A DNA stretch of 64,000 nucleotides from Cercis canadensis (GCA_003255065.1 QAOA01008473.1:806001-870000), one strand, 5' to 3'; numbered from the stretch's first letter, positions 37,107-50,559 are shown. Notes: generated by a model from the sequence alone, not told the origin. Made by a program: numbers and translations.

Positions 37107-37194
37107 GATGCTAGTTCTTGGTTCTTAATTAAACAGAAGTTCGATAGATGCTATGCTAGTTCTTGGTTCTTAATTAAACGCAAATTCGATAGGA
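37107..37194. repeat. 45-bp tandem duplication
   Basis: The sequence atgctagttcttggttctta begins at 37108 and again at 37153, followed each time by attaaac and a similar ttcgatag tail. Two copies, spacing 45 bp, upstream of the kinase-like gene. Confidence 0.85.
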
Positions 37195-37199
37195 AAGGA

Positions 37200-40100
37200 A
37201 AAGAGGGCGCAGGTGAGCTGCCTTAGCTGACCCACCCACAGCTACACTTGGAATGAGTTTTTGTCACACTTGAACCACTTGGGCAAATCGGCTCGCAGAG
37301 GGCTGCCAAATCGTGATTTTGGTATTTTGTGATTCGCAACGGTGCTATAAGCACATTTTGACACTGCCAAGCAAACCTGATTTAATCTCTCTACCCATGC
37401 AGATGGTCCTAACTCCTAACTTGTCTAATGACATTCTTAATTTCTCACCATAGCAACTTGGCTATCATCTGCATGTGAGTTCAATCTCTTGGTTAGATTA
37501 GATTAAATTAAATAGTTTATTTGCGAAAGGAATAAAAGAGGAGATCAAGGACGTGTACAATATTCTTCAAGTTTCATCAATAGGAATGGCAATAGCAATA
37601 GCAAAGCTTCTCTTTTCTTTTCTTTTTTGTTTTTTGTTGGTACCTTCAATAGTAAAGCTTATTTTTTTGGTAATCTTCAATAGTAAAGCTAAATCTTGAT
37701 CATCATATCTCAGATTCTCAGCACATTGACAAAACAGCAAAGCCCAATTTATTATTTGAAGGGAGGGGAACCTCCGCACGTTATATCTTATTTATTTTTT
37801 GTTGCCAAAACTTTAAATAAAAAGTTATCATTCCGTCTTAGGTTCTAAATTTATGCACTTTAGCTTTATAATCTTCTTACAATTTTTTTTCTATATATAA
37901 TAAGCCTAGACATTCCGTATCATCTAAAATATCTAAAACATTTCCCTATGAAGAACGTCACCAATGGAAACTTTTAATTTCAAAATTGAGACCTATAAAA
38001 AAACATCAAATATCAACTAACCTATGTTATGTACTAGCCACTATGTATATTTAAGAAATGGTAGTGTAAAGTAGTTAGCACTACACAAAATAGGAATTAA
38101 ACGCTGAAATATACATACGAGTGTAATATAATTTTTTTATTAAAAAATATCAAACATACGGATCTAATAAATATAACTATAAAAAATTATACAAGTATAT
38201 TAGATTTTATAATGAAATTTTTTTTATCTATATTATGGATTTTATATAGTAATTTTTAATATATTATCATGAGTATTATAACATATTTTATTAACTAAAA
38301 GTAAAAAAAAAAATTATTTTTAATCAAAACACTTATTATTCTTTTATAAGATAAAATATCTAATATTGAACTTATTGTTGCACATGAATCATATCTTAAA
38401 ATACTTAATATTCATAAAAATTATTAATTTTGATTAAATAATAATATAATAAAAATCATAGTTAAAGTCAAAGTTATATTTAAATAAACTATAAGTATAA
38501 ATAAGAAAAAAATAAAAATCTATCTATATATTCGGTAAAAAAATATATAAAGGAAAAAAAGTTCATTAAACCAATTTGAAATGAGTTATTTATTCATTAA
38601 AATGGTACATAACGTTATTTTTACAAGAGCTTTAAATTAAATGCTTATTTTCTGATTTTTTAACTTTGATACATCAATCGAACATTTTATTCAAAATTAC
38701 AAATATAAGAGTATTATACGCATTTTAACTAACTATTGTGGACTTTACACCCATAAGAGATTTGATTCCAACACTCTATCTTCCAGAACAATACTGCTAT
38801 ACTACTAGGAACTATGGAATATAGTTTATCAGAATATAGAAATCATCTTATTTAAAACAACATTTAGTAGCAAAATAGTGTTAATAATTATAATAATACT
38901 ACATATTGAAGGTAATTGTCATTATTATTATTACTTGGAACATAATGATAGTATATTTTATTATCTTATAATGTGGAAGAATTTCATTATTGATGACATG
39001 CGGATAATGGATGCTGGACACAATCTAGCAAATGGAAATTACTTCACGAGAAAAAGTCACTCCCTACTTCAAACTTTTTGAGTTCGTCAAGTTCATCTAT
39101 TTCAATTTGGTAGACATGGTTAGCATTCAGAAAGAAGTTGACCTTGGCCTTAATCTTGGTCCTACTTTGATTTCTATATATTATCCTTGCATCCACTCAG
39201 ATTATCACTGAAGCTTTTACTTCAATTATTATTATTATTATTTTAAAAAGTGTGTAATTCTCTCTTTCATTTCTCTCTGGTGCAGTCAGAAACCAGAAAA
39301 AACAAGAGGAAAGTCACGCATACTTTTTCTGTTGCAAACCACACGGTACTTTTACTTTTCTTAAAACTAGGTTGTTACATTGTATCAACTTTTCTTTTCA
39401 ACAATCCTTTCCTGGTATATGATGAATTTTTCATTATAACAAAATTTGAAATTAGGAAGAACTATAAAAAAAAAATTATAAAGAATCTCTTTCAAAAACA
39501 GAAAAAGACCCCTGAAAACACACAATAGCTACTAGTCAGTAGTCATCAGATTGTTAATTTTTCCTTATCCTTCTTTTTGGGTAATTCTCCCTTGAAATTA
39601 CATGCCGCAAAAAACAAATAAAAGTTGGGCCTTAATCCATCTCTGCTGGACCCAACGGGAAGAAATCGTTCTGATACTGACATAATGAGGTTGAGTGTAT
39701 CCCTACAACAGATAATGTCTAAAAACATGTACTGGGCCCTTTGTCAGGAGAAGGTGAGCAGAGAACGAACTATGGTCTGAACATAAATGAGCTCACATCA
39801 GACAACAACGGGACCACCCTAACGATTGCCCAATCCAATGTTAATGATCGTGCAAATAGGCCATAAAATTATAAAATTATTTGTTATATCATTTATGAGA
39901 CTCGCATGACATGTTTGAATTCTCACAAACAAGATATGACTTTCAAAGTATGCGGCGGATAGATAGAGTAACTCAACTCAATAGCCTATTATTAGGCAAA
40001 ACCGAAAAGATGGATACGATGAACGTGAATCCTGGAGTTGAGTGATTCCGGTGAAGGGAAGCCAACTTGAACTTAAACAAGTACTACCTAACTAGCAAGT

Positions 40101-41170
40101 AGCAACCCCACGACAAGGCTTTAAATCAAAGCCCACATTCATACTTACAAGAAAGACAAGACTAAGCAATTTATTCAAGTCTAGTTTTCGTGATACTATT
40201 GATTTCGAATTTCTGCCCGTAGGCCATGTGGACTTCCCTATTCTGGAAAAAAGTCCAACATAAAAATATATAACTGAGTAAAAAGTTCCAGAAAATTGAA
40301 AACTGTGAAGAACTCATTCCAGTTTTATTCTCATTTTAAGTTTAAGAAAATAATCGAGTGCTTTTTAATCCAAATATTATATTTAGAAAATTAATTTACG
40401 TATATATTATAGTTTAAAAAAAAGAAACTAAAAAAAAAATTAGAAATAACACGTGACTAATGGCATGTCGGATAATTTCTACCAACCAGATTATATTTAA
40501 AAAAAAAAAAACTAAATATTTACATAAATAAATTAAAAAATATTATAGATACGTAAATTTTTTTTGTAAAATATAATATTTAAGTCAAAGTGCTAATAAT
40601 CAAGCGATACTAAAATTGTTTTTAAGATTTATGAATTTTGTGTTTGAATTGTTACTAAAAGTACCAAATATAGTTTAAAGTTGTCTTGTGATAGAAAATA
40701 ATGCCTTACTAACATTTAAGTAGTGTTAGAATAAAAGTACATAAATAGCTTGCTATTAAAGTATATATAGATATAAAGAAAATCTGTAACTAAAAATAAC
40801 AAAATTTCGGTAATTAGTAAGGTGCATGGATCACACGGGGAAAGAGGTTGCAAAACTGAAAATTTCAACCCAAACTCCATTGGCCAAGAAGAAATAAAAA
40901 AAACAAACTAGAGCCTACTCTAGTCTGATTTGTAGCATACAGTTAATTCTTGGATATTTTTGGTTCTAGTTTTATTAATTAGAAATAGGTGATAGATAAT
41001 AGATATTGATGATCCATCCCAATCCAATGGAAAAAAAAAAAAACAAGAGTTTTGAAATTATGATATACTTTAATTTTTTTAGTGAAACTTGGAGCTGTTG
41101 TGCCGAACAATATATTCAAAAGTGGAGGCTTCTGCCCACTCCCTAATCCACGGCTTTGTGTAGTGAAGTA
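37200..41170. other. Gene-free region upstream of kiwellin
   Basis: AT-rich DNA with no credible exon on either strand. It contains the upstream members of the direct repeats that also lie downstream of the kiwellin gene. The part 38020-39590 is very AT-rich and has no counterpart in the downstream copy. Confidence 0.55.
37757..39860 (+). repeat. Upstream copy of kiwellin 3'-flank duplication
   Basis: Blocks at 37757-38017, 38739-38764, 39594-39710 and 39754-39860 match, in the same order and orientation, 42018-42255, 42253-42277, 42349-42440 and 42476-42580. Shared text includes cacgttatatctta, tctaaatttatgcactt, gaagaacgtcaccaatggaa and taacgattgcccaatccaat. The upstream copy is longer by about 1.5 kb between the first and third blocks, either an insertion here or a deletion downstream. 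Confidence 0.85.
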
Positions 41171-41173
41171 GTC

Positions 41174-41182
41174 AATATAAGC
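41174..41182 (+). promoter_or_regulatory. Probable TATA box of the kiwellin gene
   Basis: The sequence aatataagc lies about 85 bp before the kiwellin start codon, a suitable distance for a TATA element with a leader of some 50 nt. Confidence 0.5.
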
Positions 41183-41260
41183 ACATAGCAGTCCTCCCCC
41201 AACTCACAAGTCACAACCCACTACTTGACTACTTGTTTAGTTACTCATCTTAATTAAGTA

Positions 41261-41923
41261 ATGGCTCACACGGCAAACCTCGTCTTCCTTCCTTTCTTTT
41301 CCCTTTTCAATCTCATAACCCTTCCTTTGTTAACAAATGCTATCTCCTCCTGCAATGGCCCATGCAAAACCCTCAACGACTGTGATGGCCAGCTCATTTG
41401 TATCAATGCCAAATGCAACGACGACCCTGATGTTGGAACCCACATATGCAGCGGAACCGGAGGAGGTTCCACACCGCCTCCAAGCGGCGGCAACTGCAAG
41501 TCCTCCGGCACTCTAACTTGCAAAGGAAAATCCCACCCTCAGTACACGTGTTCTCCTCCGGTTAGCTCCTCCACACCAGCAATTCTCACGCTCAACAACT
41601 TCAGCGAAGGCGGTGATGGTGGCGCTCCCTCTGAATGCGACGAGAAGTTTCATGATAACTCGGAGCGAGTGGTGGCGCTTTCCACTGGCTGGTACAACCA
41701 CGGTTCACGATGCGGAAGAATGATTAGAATTACGGCTCGCAATGGAAAAAGCATGACGGCCAAGGTGGTGGACGAATGTGACTCTGTGAATGGATGTGAC
41801 AAGGAGCACGCCGGTCAGGAACCGTGCCGGAACAACATTGTCGATGGATCGGAAGCTGTGTGGAAAGCCTTGGGGCTCAACACTGATGTGGGTGAAGAGC
41901 GTGTTACTTGGTCCATAGTCTAA
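41261..41923 (+). CDS. Kiwellin / ripening-related secreted protein
   Basis: Intronless, 220 aa. A signal peptide ([21 protein letters not shown]) is followed by a Cys-rich module ([19 protein letters not shown], ending near HICSG), a short Gly/Pro-rich linker ([11 protein letters not shown]) and the C-terminal double-psi beta-barrel seen in kiwellins: [52 protein letters not shown] and [17 protein letters not shown]. Kiwellins are secreted apoplastic proteins, abundant in some fruits; maize members bind and inhibit a secreted fungal chorismate mutase. A defence role here is inferred from the family. The stop is followed by AT-rich DNA with overlapping aataaa signals (about 41965-41980). The gene lies inside a local segmental duplication of which only this copy retains the coding sequence. 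Confidence 0.95.
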   Translation: MAHTANLVFLPFFSLFNLITLPLLTNAISSCNGPCKTLNDCDGQLICINAKCNDDPDVGTHICSGTGGGSTPPPSGGNCKSSGTLTCKGKSHPQYTCSPPVSSSTPAILTLNNFSEGGDGGAPSECDEKFHDNSERVVALSTGWYNHGSRCGRMIRITARNGKSMTAKVVDECDSVNGCDKEHAGQEPCRNNIVDGSEAVWKALGLNTDVGEERVTWSIV

Positions 41924-42017
41924 GGCTAAACCCATATATTAATATCCTCCACCTACTAATTAACAAATAAATAAATAAAGGGATAAAATAAAGACAAAGA
42001 GCATATATCCCTTGTTT

Positions 42018-42580
42018 TGAGGGGAGGGGACCCTCCCCAGTCCCCACACGTTATATCTTATCCTCGTTTTCATTTTATTTTACTTTTTGTTGCTACAACT
42101 TAAGAAGTCATTCCGTCTTAGCTTCTAAATTTATGCACTTCACCTTTATAATCTTCTTACAGTTTTCTTCCCTACATATCTCCCAGTGAAGAACGTCACC
42201 AATGGAAACTATAAATTTCAAAATTGAGACCTATAAATAAAAATCAAATATGAACTTTATACCCAGAAGAGATTTATACAGTTTTAAGGTGAAGCACATA
42301 TGAATTTAAAGAGGTTAATTAGACTTTTCTATTATTATTATTATTATTTCATGCTAAAAAACATAACAGTTGGGCCTGAGCCCCACGGGAAGAAATCTTT
42401 CTGATAATGAGGTAGGGAAGTTGAGCGAGTCCGTGCTTTGATCATGCCTACAAATTGTCACGTATATAAATAAAAGGTGACCCGAGAACGAACTGTGGTC
42501 AGAACATGAATGGGCTCACCTCAGACAACAAGATCAGCCTAACGATTGCCCAATCCAATGTTAATGGTCGTGCAAATTAA
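42018..42580 (+). repeat. Downstream copy of kiwellin 3'-flank duplication
   Basis: Starts about 95 bp past the kiwellin stop codon and matches the blocks listed for the upstream copy. Identity by eye is high in the blocks, with several indels. Confidence 0.85.
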
Positions 42581-42879
42581 TGGGTCACAAAAAATATAAT
42601 ATAGGCTCTGCAAAAGAACCCAAATAATAGGAGGAAAATAAACTTGTATAGATTTTCTCTCTTTCTAGTTCAGAATGGAAAAAAAAAAAAAAAAAAAAAA
42701 TATAGATATTTTTTTTCATGATATTATTTGTTATAAATTTATATCATATAAACGAGTGCAATGTTTTTTTTTTTTTTGGAACTTTTAATGGAGTGCAATG
42801 TTTTCTTTAAAATGTGAGAATACTGATTAGCTGTGTTGAATTGGGTGGTGGAGAAAGCGCCTAAACCAGATTTCTATAG

Positions 42880-42935
42880 CAAAAATTAAAAAACATCAAA
42901 AGCTCCCTTNAATTAAAAAACATCAAAAGATCCCT
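42880..42935. other. Single undetermined base flanked by a local repeat
   Basis: The N at 42910 sits between two copies of aattaaaaaacatcaaaag. This looks like two contig ends placed side by side with a one-base gap rather than a real tandem repeat. Confidence 0.7.
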
Positions 42936-44008
42936 TTCGGAACTTCTGATTCTGCGCCGTAAGAATCTGCTTTGGGCAGCAGTGCCTATAATCGCGTGAT
43001 TAGAATTCATATTCCATGAATCCATGTTAAAATACCTTTGACATATCACATACTAGTCTAAAATGAAGTTAACGAGAATTCTGAACAGATAAGAAAAAGT
43101 TAGACGATATCAACAAATCAAAAAAGAAACATGAACAAAAGAACATAATCTAGCATGAAGAAATTAAACAAGTTGTTCGTTTATATTTTTTGGTTAATCA
43201 ATATCCTTTTATAAAGAATTTTTTTCCCCCTAGTTATATTTAAAAAATAAAATAAAGAAATAACAAAAGCAAGCATGCACTAATGTCAATTTTGAAGCCT
43301 CCGTGATTTGATATGCTGTATATGGTAAGCGGGGCCAAAGTATTTTCCAAACCCAGCAAATTACGATGCTTCACGTATTCAACATACCTATATATTCTCA
43401 TTGAAATCCCCTTTGTTTAAAAAGGTTAATCATGATTGATCCACCGTGGCCCGTGCCAAATGAGGATTCTAGTTGCTTTTGTGATTTGTGAAGCGTGGAT
43501 TGTCCTCTTGCAACTTGAAATACAGAACATGTTCCATTTGAGTGAGACCCCACTCCCTCTTTAGATGCTTTCAAGTTTCATGTCATTAAGCAAATGAACG
43601 GTCAATGTGACTGAGAAATCGTCCCGTCCACCTTTTTGTGAAATTTCATCAATATTCTCATTTCAAGCTACATCCTACACCCTAGCTAGAGATCCCCCCC
43701 CTCCCTTCAATGATCAATTAAATTAAAGTCCTAAAATGCAATACACCCACTTTATTTTTGTTGACTATGATGAATACACAAGTTGTTGTACTACTGCTTT
43801 CTCACTTTGATCATAGGAAAAAGGAGAAAAATGATCCAGAGTACTCATCAACCACTCTTAACTTTGAACAAAATTAACTTATCATTCATGCCACGGCACT
43901 CAAAAGAAAAATCAAATCATGCTTATTTGCTTCACAAATATATCCAAAACAGTAGAGATTAGGATGATTACAGAAGAGATCATAATTATCTTAGAGCTAC
44001 ACCAATTG

Positions 44009-44071
<63 letters not shown>
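44009..44071 (+). repeat. 63-bp poly(A) homopolymer
   Basis: An uninterrupted run of A. No retroposon body is evident directly upstream (no SINE A/B boxes recognised) and no target-site duplication was found, so origin is undecided between a retroposon tail and simple slippage. Confidence 0.9.
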
Positions 44072-44072
<1 letters not shown>

Positions 44073-44762
44073 ATTATTGGTCAAATAAAACATCACGAAA
44101 GAGATAACTATTTCTATCTCCGGGGTGTGTGTGTTCCTTTCTTTTCTCGTTAACTTTTCCTTTTTGAGTTTACGCAAAATGCACATAACGACAGGTTCTG
44201 GTTATGGAGTATGGCATTTTGCAAAGAGAAAAGTACGAGTGATTAAAAATGTTAGTGTTCATGAAGGGACAGGTTTTCACGTCGAGGGCAACTCAGTCCA
44301 AAAGAACAAAGAGTGGCAGTCGCGTGAATATACGGAAACACAAGTGCCAAAACGAAAGGTGAGAGAGAGAGAAAGGAAAAAGAAAGGAGGACAGTGACAT
44401 CCACTGAGTGGTGTTCTTGCTCAATGCAGGGCCTGGACCCTGGAGTGGATTTATGGTGCTGCAAATGTAGGGACTAGTGTCTATAGCGGCTATATAGGGT
44501 TTCTGTAGTGACGTGATAGGCTGGCGTCACCACATTGCATTGCCCTTGTTCCTTTTGTAGTGTTTTTCTTTTTAATCATTTCACATACTATAAAACTCTG
44601 CCAGACTGGTATTATTCTTTCAAAATTAACATTTCTCCATAAAATAATATATATATATATCTATACACATAAAACAAATTCTTATTTTGTTTTCTCTCTA
44701 TTTTTGTTATTTTAACCAAGTACTCTCAATACATATTTCAATGTTCGACAATTACCATTTTA

Positions 44763-45097
44763 GGCTTTTTAACATAAATATTATATTGTATAAAAATATG
44801 TACTTAAATATTACATATGTATTTATATAAATATTATATTTTTAAAAAATTTTAAAATAAAAAAAAATAAAAACATTTCGGATACATGGAATTCACTGGA
44901 CACGCCGTGGTCCTTACGGCGTGACGTGTTCACATGGAACACGCCGTGAGGCCCACGGCGTGTCCAGTGGGTCTCACGTATCCTAAATGTTTTTATTTTT
45001 GAACTTTTAAAAAATATAATATTTGTATAAATATTTTAAAATATATAATATTTAAATAAATACTTTTGTATAATGTAATATTTGTATCTAAAGTCCC
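44763..45097. mobile_element. Foldback MITE with GC-rich palindromic core
   Basis: Flanked by ACCATTTTA (44754-44762) and ACCGTTTTA (45098-45106), a 9-bp target duplication with one mismatch. The ends pair as GGCTTTTTAACATAAATATT and, in reverse complement from the right, GGGACTTTAGATACAAATATT. The AT-rich arms meet at a GC-rich core where ggacacgccgtgg pairs with ccacggcgtgtcc and the motif acgccgtg or its complement recurs four times. The 9-bp duplication and long inverted repeats fit a Mutator-like MITE. No open frame. Confidence 0.8.
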
Positions 45098-46210
45098 ACC
45101 GTTTTATTGGAGAAAGCAGAGGGAGCAAAAGGACAAAGAGTAGAAATCAGCACGTCTTCAGGCGTCAAAGGTTAATCAATACTCGTCTAAATTAAATATG
45201 CGAACCCAGAGACCTGGACCACATCTCACTCGTACTCATTAAATTCTTCATCTAATTTTACATATACCAACCAATCTGACCGATTGAGGGCAATTATGAG
45301 GCTTTTCAATCGCTTATTTTTAACCTCTAAAAATAAAGATTTAACGTTATTTTATTTTATTGACAAAAGAAATTTCTTTAACGTATGTAAGAAAAATTAT
45401 TTATTGTTGTCAAATTAAACTTTTAAAATAATGCTAATTATGTAATTTTTACAGTCGCAACTCATAATTATATATAGATATATAAATATTTTAATCTTAA
45501 TTATAATAAAGTATAAAATTTTATGACATGTTCTATAATTATACTTAATTTTATATAAATTAAGTAATTTATTAAATTTAAATTTAAATCATTTCACTTA
45601 AATTACTTTATGTCAAACTGAAATGCTGTGCAATTTGAAATAATTGTGCATAGGAACCAAATATGTTATTATGTTACAACAAATAGGTGACTAATATTCA
45701 TTGGCTGATGCATAGGGCAATTGCTTTCCGTTAATCTTTTAAAAAATTTATTGATAAATCATATAATTGCCCTTTTACTTCTATAATGTATTTAAATTGG
45801 TCCCATAACATTTTATTAATTACAAAAATTAAACGATGCTCTAAATATAATAGATAAAATTTTATATTAAATATTATTTACATAATAAAAGTTGCACTAT
45901 TCTTACACATTTTTTGCAGTAATGATGGATTTTGTGTATAAATATTATCCATATTATCTCAAATTGTTAAATTTGCCACTAGCCCACTACCGATATTAAT
46001 ATATGTATCAATACATATTTTGATGGGTATATAAGTAGTATAGACCTAGTTTAAGTTGAGATTGTGTAAACTTAATTATGTGAGAGAACAGTGTCTTAAA
46101 AATTGAATCAATCAACGAATTATTTTAAAGAATGAACATCAATTAGATTACATAGTTTAATTAAATGACATTATAAATATAATATTTATTGTATAATTTA
46201 AATTATAATA

Positions 46211-46236
46211 AATATATATATATATATATATATATT
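46211..46236. repeat. TA dinucleotide microsatellite
   Basis: A run of alternating a and t of about 25 bp within AT-rich DNA. Confidence 0.85.
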
Positions 46237-47084
46237 TATGTAAATTTAATAATAAAATTAAAATTAGTCTAAAAAATGTTTTTTTTTTTATTTTTTTAGA
46301 ATAAGAGTTCCAATTCTCTTATAATTAGTATTTAAAACCTCTAAAAGAAATGAGTTCAAATTTTTTAAATAGCTAATATTTTTAGATTTTGATTCAAAAT
46401 GCTAGAATTTAAAAAATAAATTCAGTAAATCATCCAACTATATAAAATTGGTATCGATTCACAACAGTTTTTACTAATTTAACCGTTTTAACAATTTGAC
46501 CACCTAATTGAACCGCAATTCAGACAGGCACTGGTCAGACCGGTAAAACCGTCCGGTTCAATCTAATTTTTAAAACACTAAATGAAATAACCCGCGGCTC
46601 TGCCCTGCATGCGCTGGAAATGTGAAAGGGACATTATGAGATGCAAAAAGAGTGGAGAACTAAGAAAAGAAAATGAGAAAAAGAAAAAGCTGCAATGTAC
46701 GGGCAACTGGAGATTACGTCACCTGCGGATTGTACCCTGTTGTTTTCTCTTTTTGCTTGTCAATGGCCGCCTCGGGGGTTGAAATGCAGGCAGAGATTAG
46801 AGATAGAGAGATAGAGGTGCAGAGAAAGAAACAAAGAAAGAAATTAAAGAGCTTCGAATGTCGGACCAGCAGCAGATCTTTTGCTTAACGGCAGTGGTAA
46901 TATCTCCATTTACCGATAAATCAAAAAGCCGGTCACACTAAATTTCTAGCGTAAAAAGCCAGTTCTATATTCCCTTCCATCTTCTGCTTCTGCTTCTGCT
47001 TTCGGGTGACAGCAACACTCCCAACTCCTACTCTCTGTTATCTTTCTCACTCATTATTATTTTTAATTAATTAAGGTGAAGGTT

Positions 47085-47445
47085 ATGCTAGTCATTTTTT
47101 TTAAAAGAATAGTACTGTCTATTTTTTTTTGGAGTTTTTTGTGAAATTCAGTGAAACTTATTTTATAATTTTTTTTATTATTGTAAATATTTTAAAAATT
47201 AAATTATCCATTACATATTAGAATATACAATTTTTTTTTATAAATAATAAAAAAAATATTATAAAAAATAAACTTATAAAAAAAAAATTTAATATATTTT
47301 TTTTATATTGTGATATTCTTATATTGTATAAATAGTTGTGTATTTTAACATATATTAAATTACTCAATTTTTTAAGATTTTCATAACTATACAAAAATTA
47401 TTTGATATATTTTACTTGAACCCACCTAGTTAAGTAGGACAACAC
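47085..47445. mobile_element. AT-rich foldback element, family member 1
   Basis: The left arm (around attgtaaatattttaaaaat and taaattatccattacatatt) pairs with the right arm read in reverse complement (gttatgaaaatcttaaaaaa, taatttaatatatgttaaaa). Both are diverged. It is the same layout and core text as the units at 47505 and 50560. No open frame; boundaries approximate. Confidence 0.55.
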
Positions 47446-47504
47446 AGTGTGCCGACAATTAATTCTCACCTTTTGGATAATTTTTCCTCCAATAATTTAA
47501 CTTA

Positions 47505-47885
47505 GGTGAGGGTTATGATATCCACACTCTTAGAAGGGAGGTAACACTAACTTCACCTTCTTTTCTTTGGATAATGTTTTAGAAAAGATTCAATAAAATT
47601 TATAGTGTGATTTTTGAATTATTATAAATATTTCAAGAAAATGTGTCATTTAAGTCAAGACACATAATTTTTTTATAAAATATAAATTTAATATAATATA
47701 AAAAAAACTAAAAATTAAATTTAAAAAAAAAATTTAGCATTTTTTTATATTATATTATTTTATAAAAAATTATATATTTTAACATATATTATATAATTTA
47801 ATTTTTTAAAATTTTGATAATAATACTAAAATTATTAAATAAATCTCACCTAAATTTATGAGAATAGCGCTAACCTCTCAAAGAA
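47505..47885. mobile_element. AT-rich foldback element, family member 2
   Basis: The left arm contains gaattattataaatatttca and cacataattttttataaaat; the right arm in reverse complement contains atataattttttataaaata. Ends resemble gaggttag/gagggttatg. Boundaries approximate. Confidence 0.55.
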
Positions 47886-48283
47886 TTAGAATTAGCATAG
47901 TTGCATAGTGATCACCATTAACTTAACAGTAATTATTATTGGATTATCTGTCATAAAATAGAAGAACAAGGTCTTGTTAGGAATTTTTTATAATAAATAG
48001 TAATTAATTCTTAGGATTTGTAATAAAAATTGTAAATTACAATAATGTTTTGTTTTCATTAGAAAAATTAAGAGGAAAAATAAACACATAAAAAAATAAA
48101 AAAAATATATATAGAATATAGTAATCGTTACTGATATCCATCCAATCAGAATTTAAGAACAGGATGCTGTTCTTAGCGTGGTCTGTCGCTCCATCAAGAT
48201 CAAGAATAGCTCCAGCTGGAATGACCCACGTGGTCCAACATGCTTCTATGACCCGAGAATAGCGCATCGCATTTTTCTTTTTG

Positions 48284-48690
48284 CTTAATTATAATTTTAG
48301 TTTTTTTTTTTAATTTTAAAAATAAATAATTTAATATCTTTATATTTATAAAATATATAATTATAATTATTTTATCATTTTTCATGTCTAATTTAAAATA
48401 CAAAATTTTCTATTTCATGATTTTATTATTTATATTAAAGAGTTATGTCATAAAAATTTATCCATAAAACTTTAGTTCGATCCAATAAAATGATTCAACT
48501 TAAAATATTAAAATTAAAAATTTTTAAATTCATTTACTATTATATTAAGTTAAAATTTTGTGAAGATGTTTACAAAATAATTAAAATTACATATTTTTTA
48601 AATATATAATAACTAAATAGTCTATTTTTAAAATAAAAAAATTTAAATTATTAAAATAAGATGATCAAAATTATAATTAATTTTTTTTTT
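48284..48690. mobile_element. Degenerate foldback related to the 2000-2549 element
   Basis: The left end gcttaattataattttagtt resembles the ggcttaattacaattttggt end at 2000, and the right end in reverse complement reads ttaattataattttgatcat. Arms contain related text (aataaataatttaatatctt versus aaatgaactattgagtccct) but are strongly AT-shifted. Probably an old copy of the same superfamily. Confidence 0.45.
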
Positions 48691-50559
48691 GACATCTAAT
48701 CTATGATTTTTTAAAAATTACATTTCCGATTTTTTTTTTTAATTAACCTTTCATGTATCAACACACAATTTTAAAGATATCGGTATACTATTTTTTAAGC
48801 TCTTATAGCTTTTATTTTGTCAAAATAACTAAAAAATAGACACAAGATAAACTCAAATAGATTTATCATGTTTTTTTGGAGAAAAAAGTAATTTTGTCTT
48901 TGTTTCTTTTGTTTAGTTTTTTTTTCTTCTTATTTTTGTTACAGATTCATAAGTATTGTGTTTGAAATTTTTTTTAATTTTCTAATGTGTATGGAGATAA
49001 TTATAAATATAATACAATATATATTTTTTGCTAATAAATAAATAATAACTGTATTTATAATTGAAAGAATTCCAACAACAAAAAAGTGAGGACACCAATA
49101 AATATAAAATAATATAATATGGACATAAGAAACTAAATTATTTAATAACACTATTAATTATTTTTTAAGTTAGTGGGAAAAACTGCCTCACTATTTTATA
49201 TGTAAACTCGTCCTGATAACCACTCACATATAATAACAACTTATATATTTCTGGATATTCTATTTAAATTTAAAAATTAAATATAATGTACTATAAATTT
49301 CAAACTTTTATTTGTATAATACAAAACCATGATGCATGTATTATAACTAGTTTGTACAAAAATAGCGAAGGACGTGAAGGGATAATTGGCTATTTCATTG
49401 TCAAATAGCAGTCCACTCGCACTTCGCTGTAGTTGTCCCTTATTTACTAGTTATCATTCGCCAAGTGAGTCCCATAATTATAGCCTCCCAATAACTTTAG
49501 TTGGAGTCTTAGTGAATAACTGAGGGGCAGAATCTTGTTAATATACTGTTATTTTTTACATTTCTGTTTAATATTTCGTAAAATGATCTAAATAATTCAA
49601 TTTGTAGTTCTTGAATCTACACTTACGTATGTAATTATTAAATTAAGTGTGTCAATATTATTTTTGTTTATTAAAAACAGTGTTCATAGTTTTGGATTTG
49701 AAAATGGGAAGTGGTATTGGATTCATACACGATGTGTAAAATAGGCCCTCACGCATGTTTATTGTTTATCCAACCACAATTATAGCATACATGTACATTC
49801 TAGGTAAATAAACACCCTGATGTAGCAAGGCCAAAAAAAAAAAAAAACATCTTGATGTAGTAGCATTACTCATTCACTAAACTTAATGTTTATAATGTTA
49901 AGCTACATATAATAAAATCCACATAAAACATTAATTGAAGCAATTTAAAACATATAATTTAAATGAATAAATATAAAATAAAAAAGAAAAAAATTGATTT
50001 TAAAAATTAAAAAAATATGATTATTTTTTTGATAACTTAAAGTTTAAGATGAGGGAAGGTTACTCCCTTCTAAGGCCAGGACATGTCATAAGTTTCAGCG
50101 AGAACTTACAATTATACTTATATATTGTCTATTAAAAGAGGATTACTCGTAATGATATTTGAACATAAGCCTTATAAACAAAGTAATTTGATTCGTACTA
50201 ATTTAACCAATTCCAATTGACAAAAAAAAAATCATTTGACACAAAATAATTTTGTTTGATTTAATTTTTCATATATAATGTGAATATTTGAAATATGCTT
50301 TGTTGTTATTCTATGAATATATATGATTATTATTTGGGGCTATATAATTATTTTATTTATAAATATAATTATAATGTTAAAATAAATAAATAATTATATA
50401 TACAAATAGAATAACTAAATAACAATAAAAAATATTTTAAACATTTCACTAAAAAACCTAATTAAAAGCTAACACCCAATAATTTTTTTCATAAACTTTT
50501 AGAATTTAATAATATTTTTCTCATAAAAGAACAAAATTAAGAAAGTGCTGTATTTTTAA

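Larger units (their letters stand above)
42581..44753. other. AT-rich intergenic DNA with homopolymers, no gene seen
   Basis: Contains poly(A)/poly(T) runs (about 42680-42699, 42765-42777), one undetermined base at 42910 and a very long A run at 44009-44071. Open frames across these runs encode only Lys or Phe tracts and are not genes. Confidence 0.55.

Noticed and set aside
43919-44186. Frames with poly-Lys or poly-Phe
   Set aside because: They simply translate the 63-bp A run.
46673-46888. 71-codon frame, basic and Arg/Lys-rich
   Set aside because: Purine-rich simple sequence with no conserved motif or gene structure.
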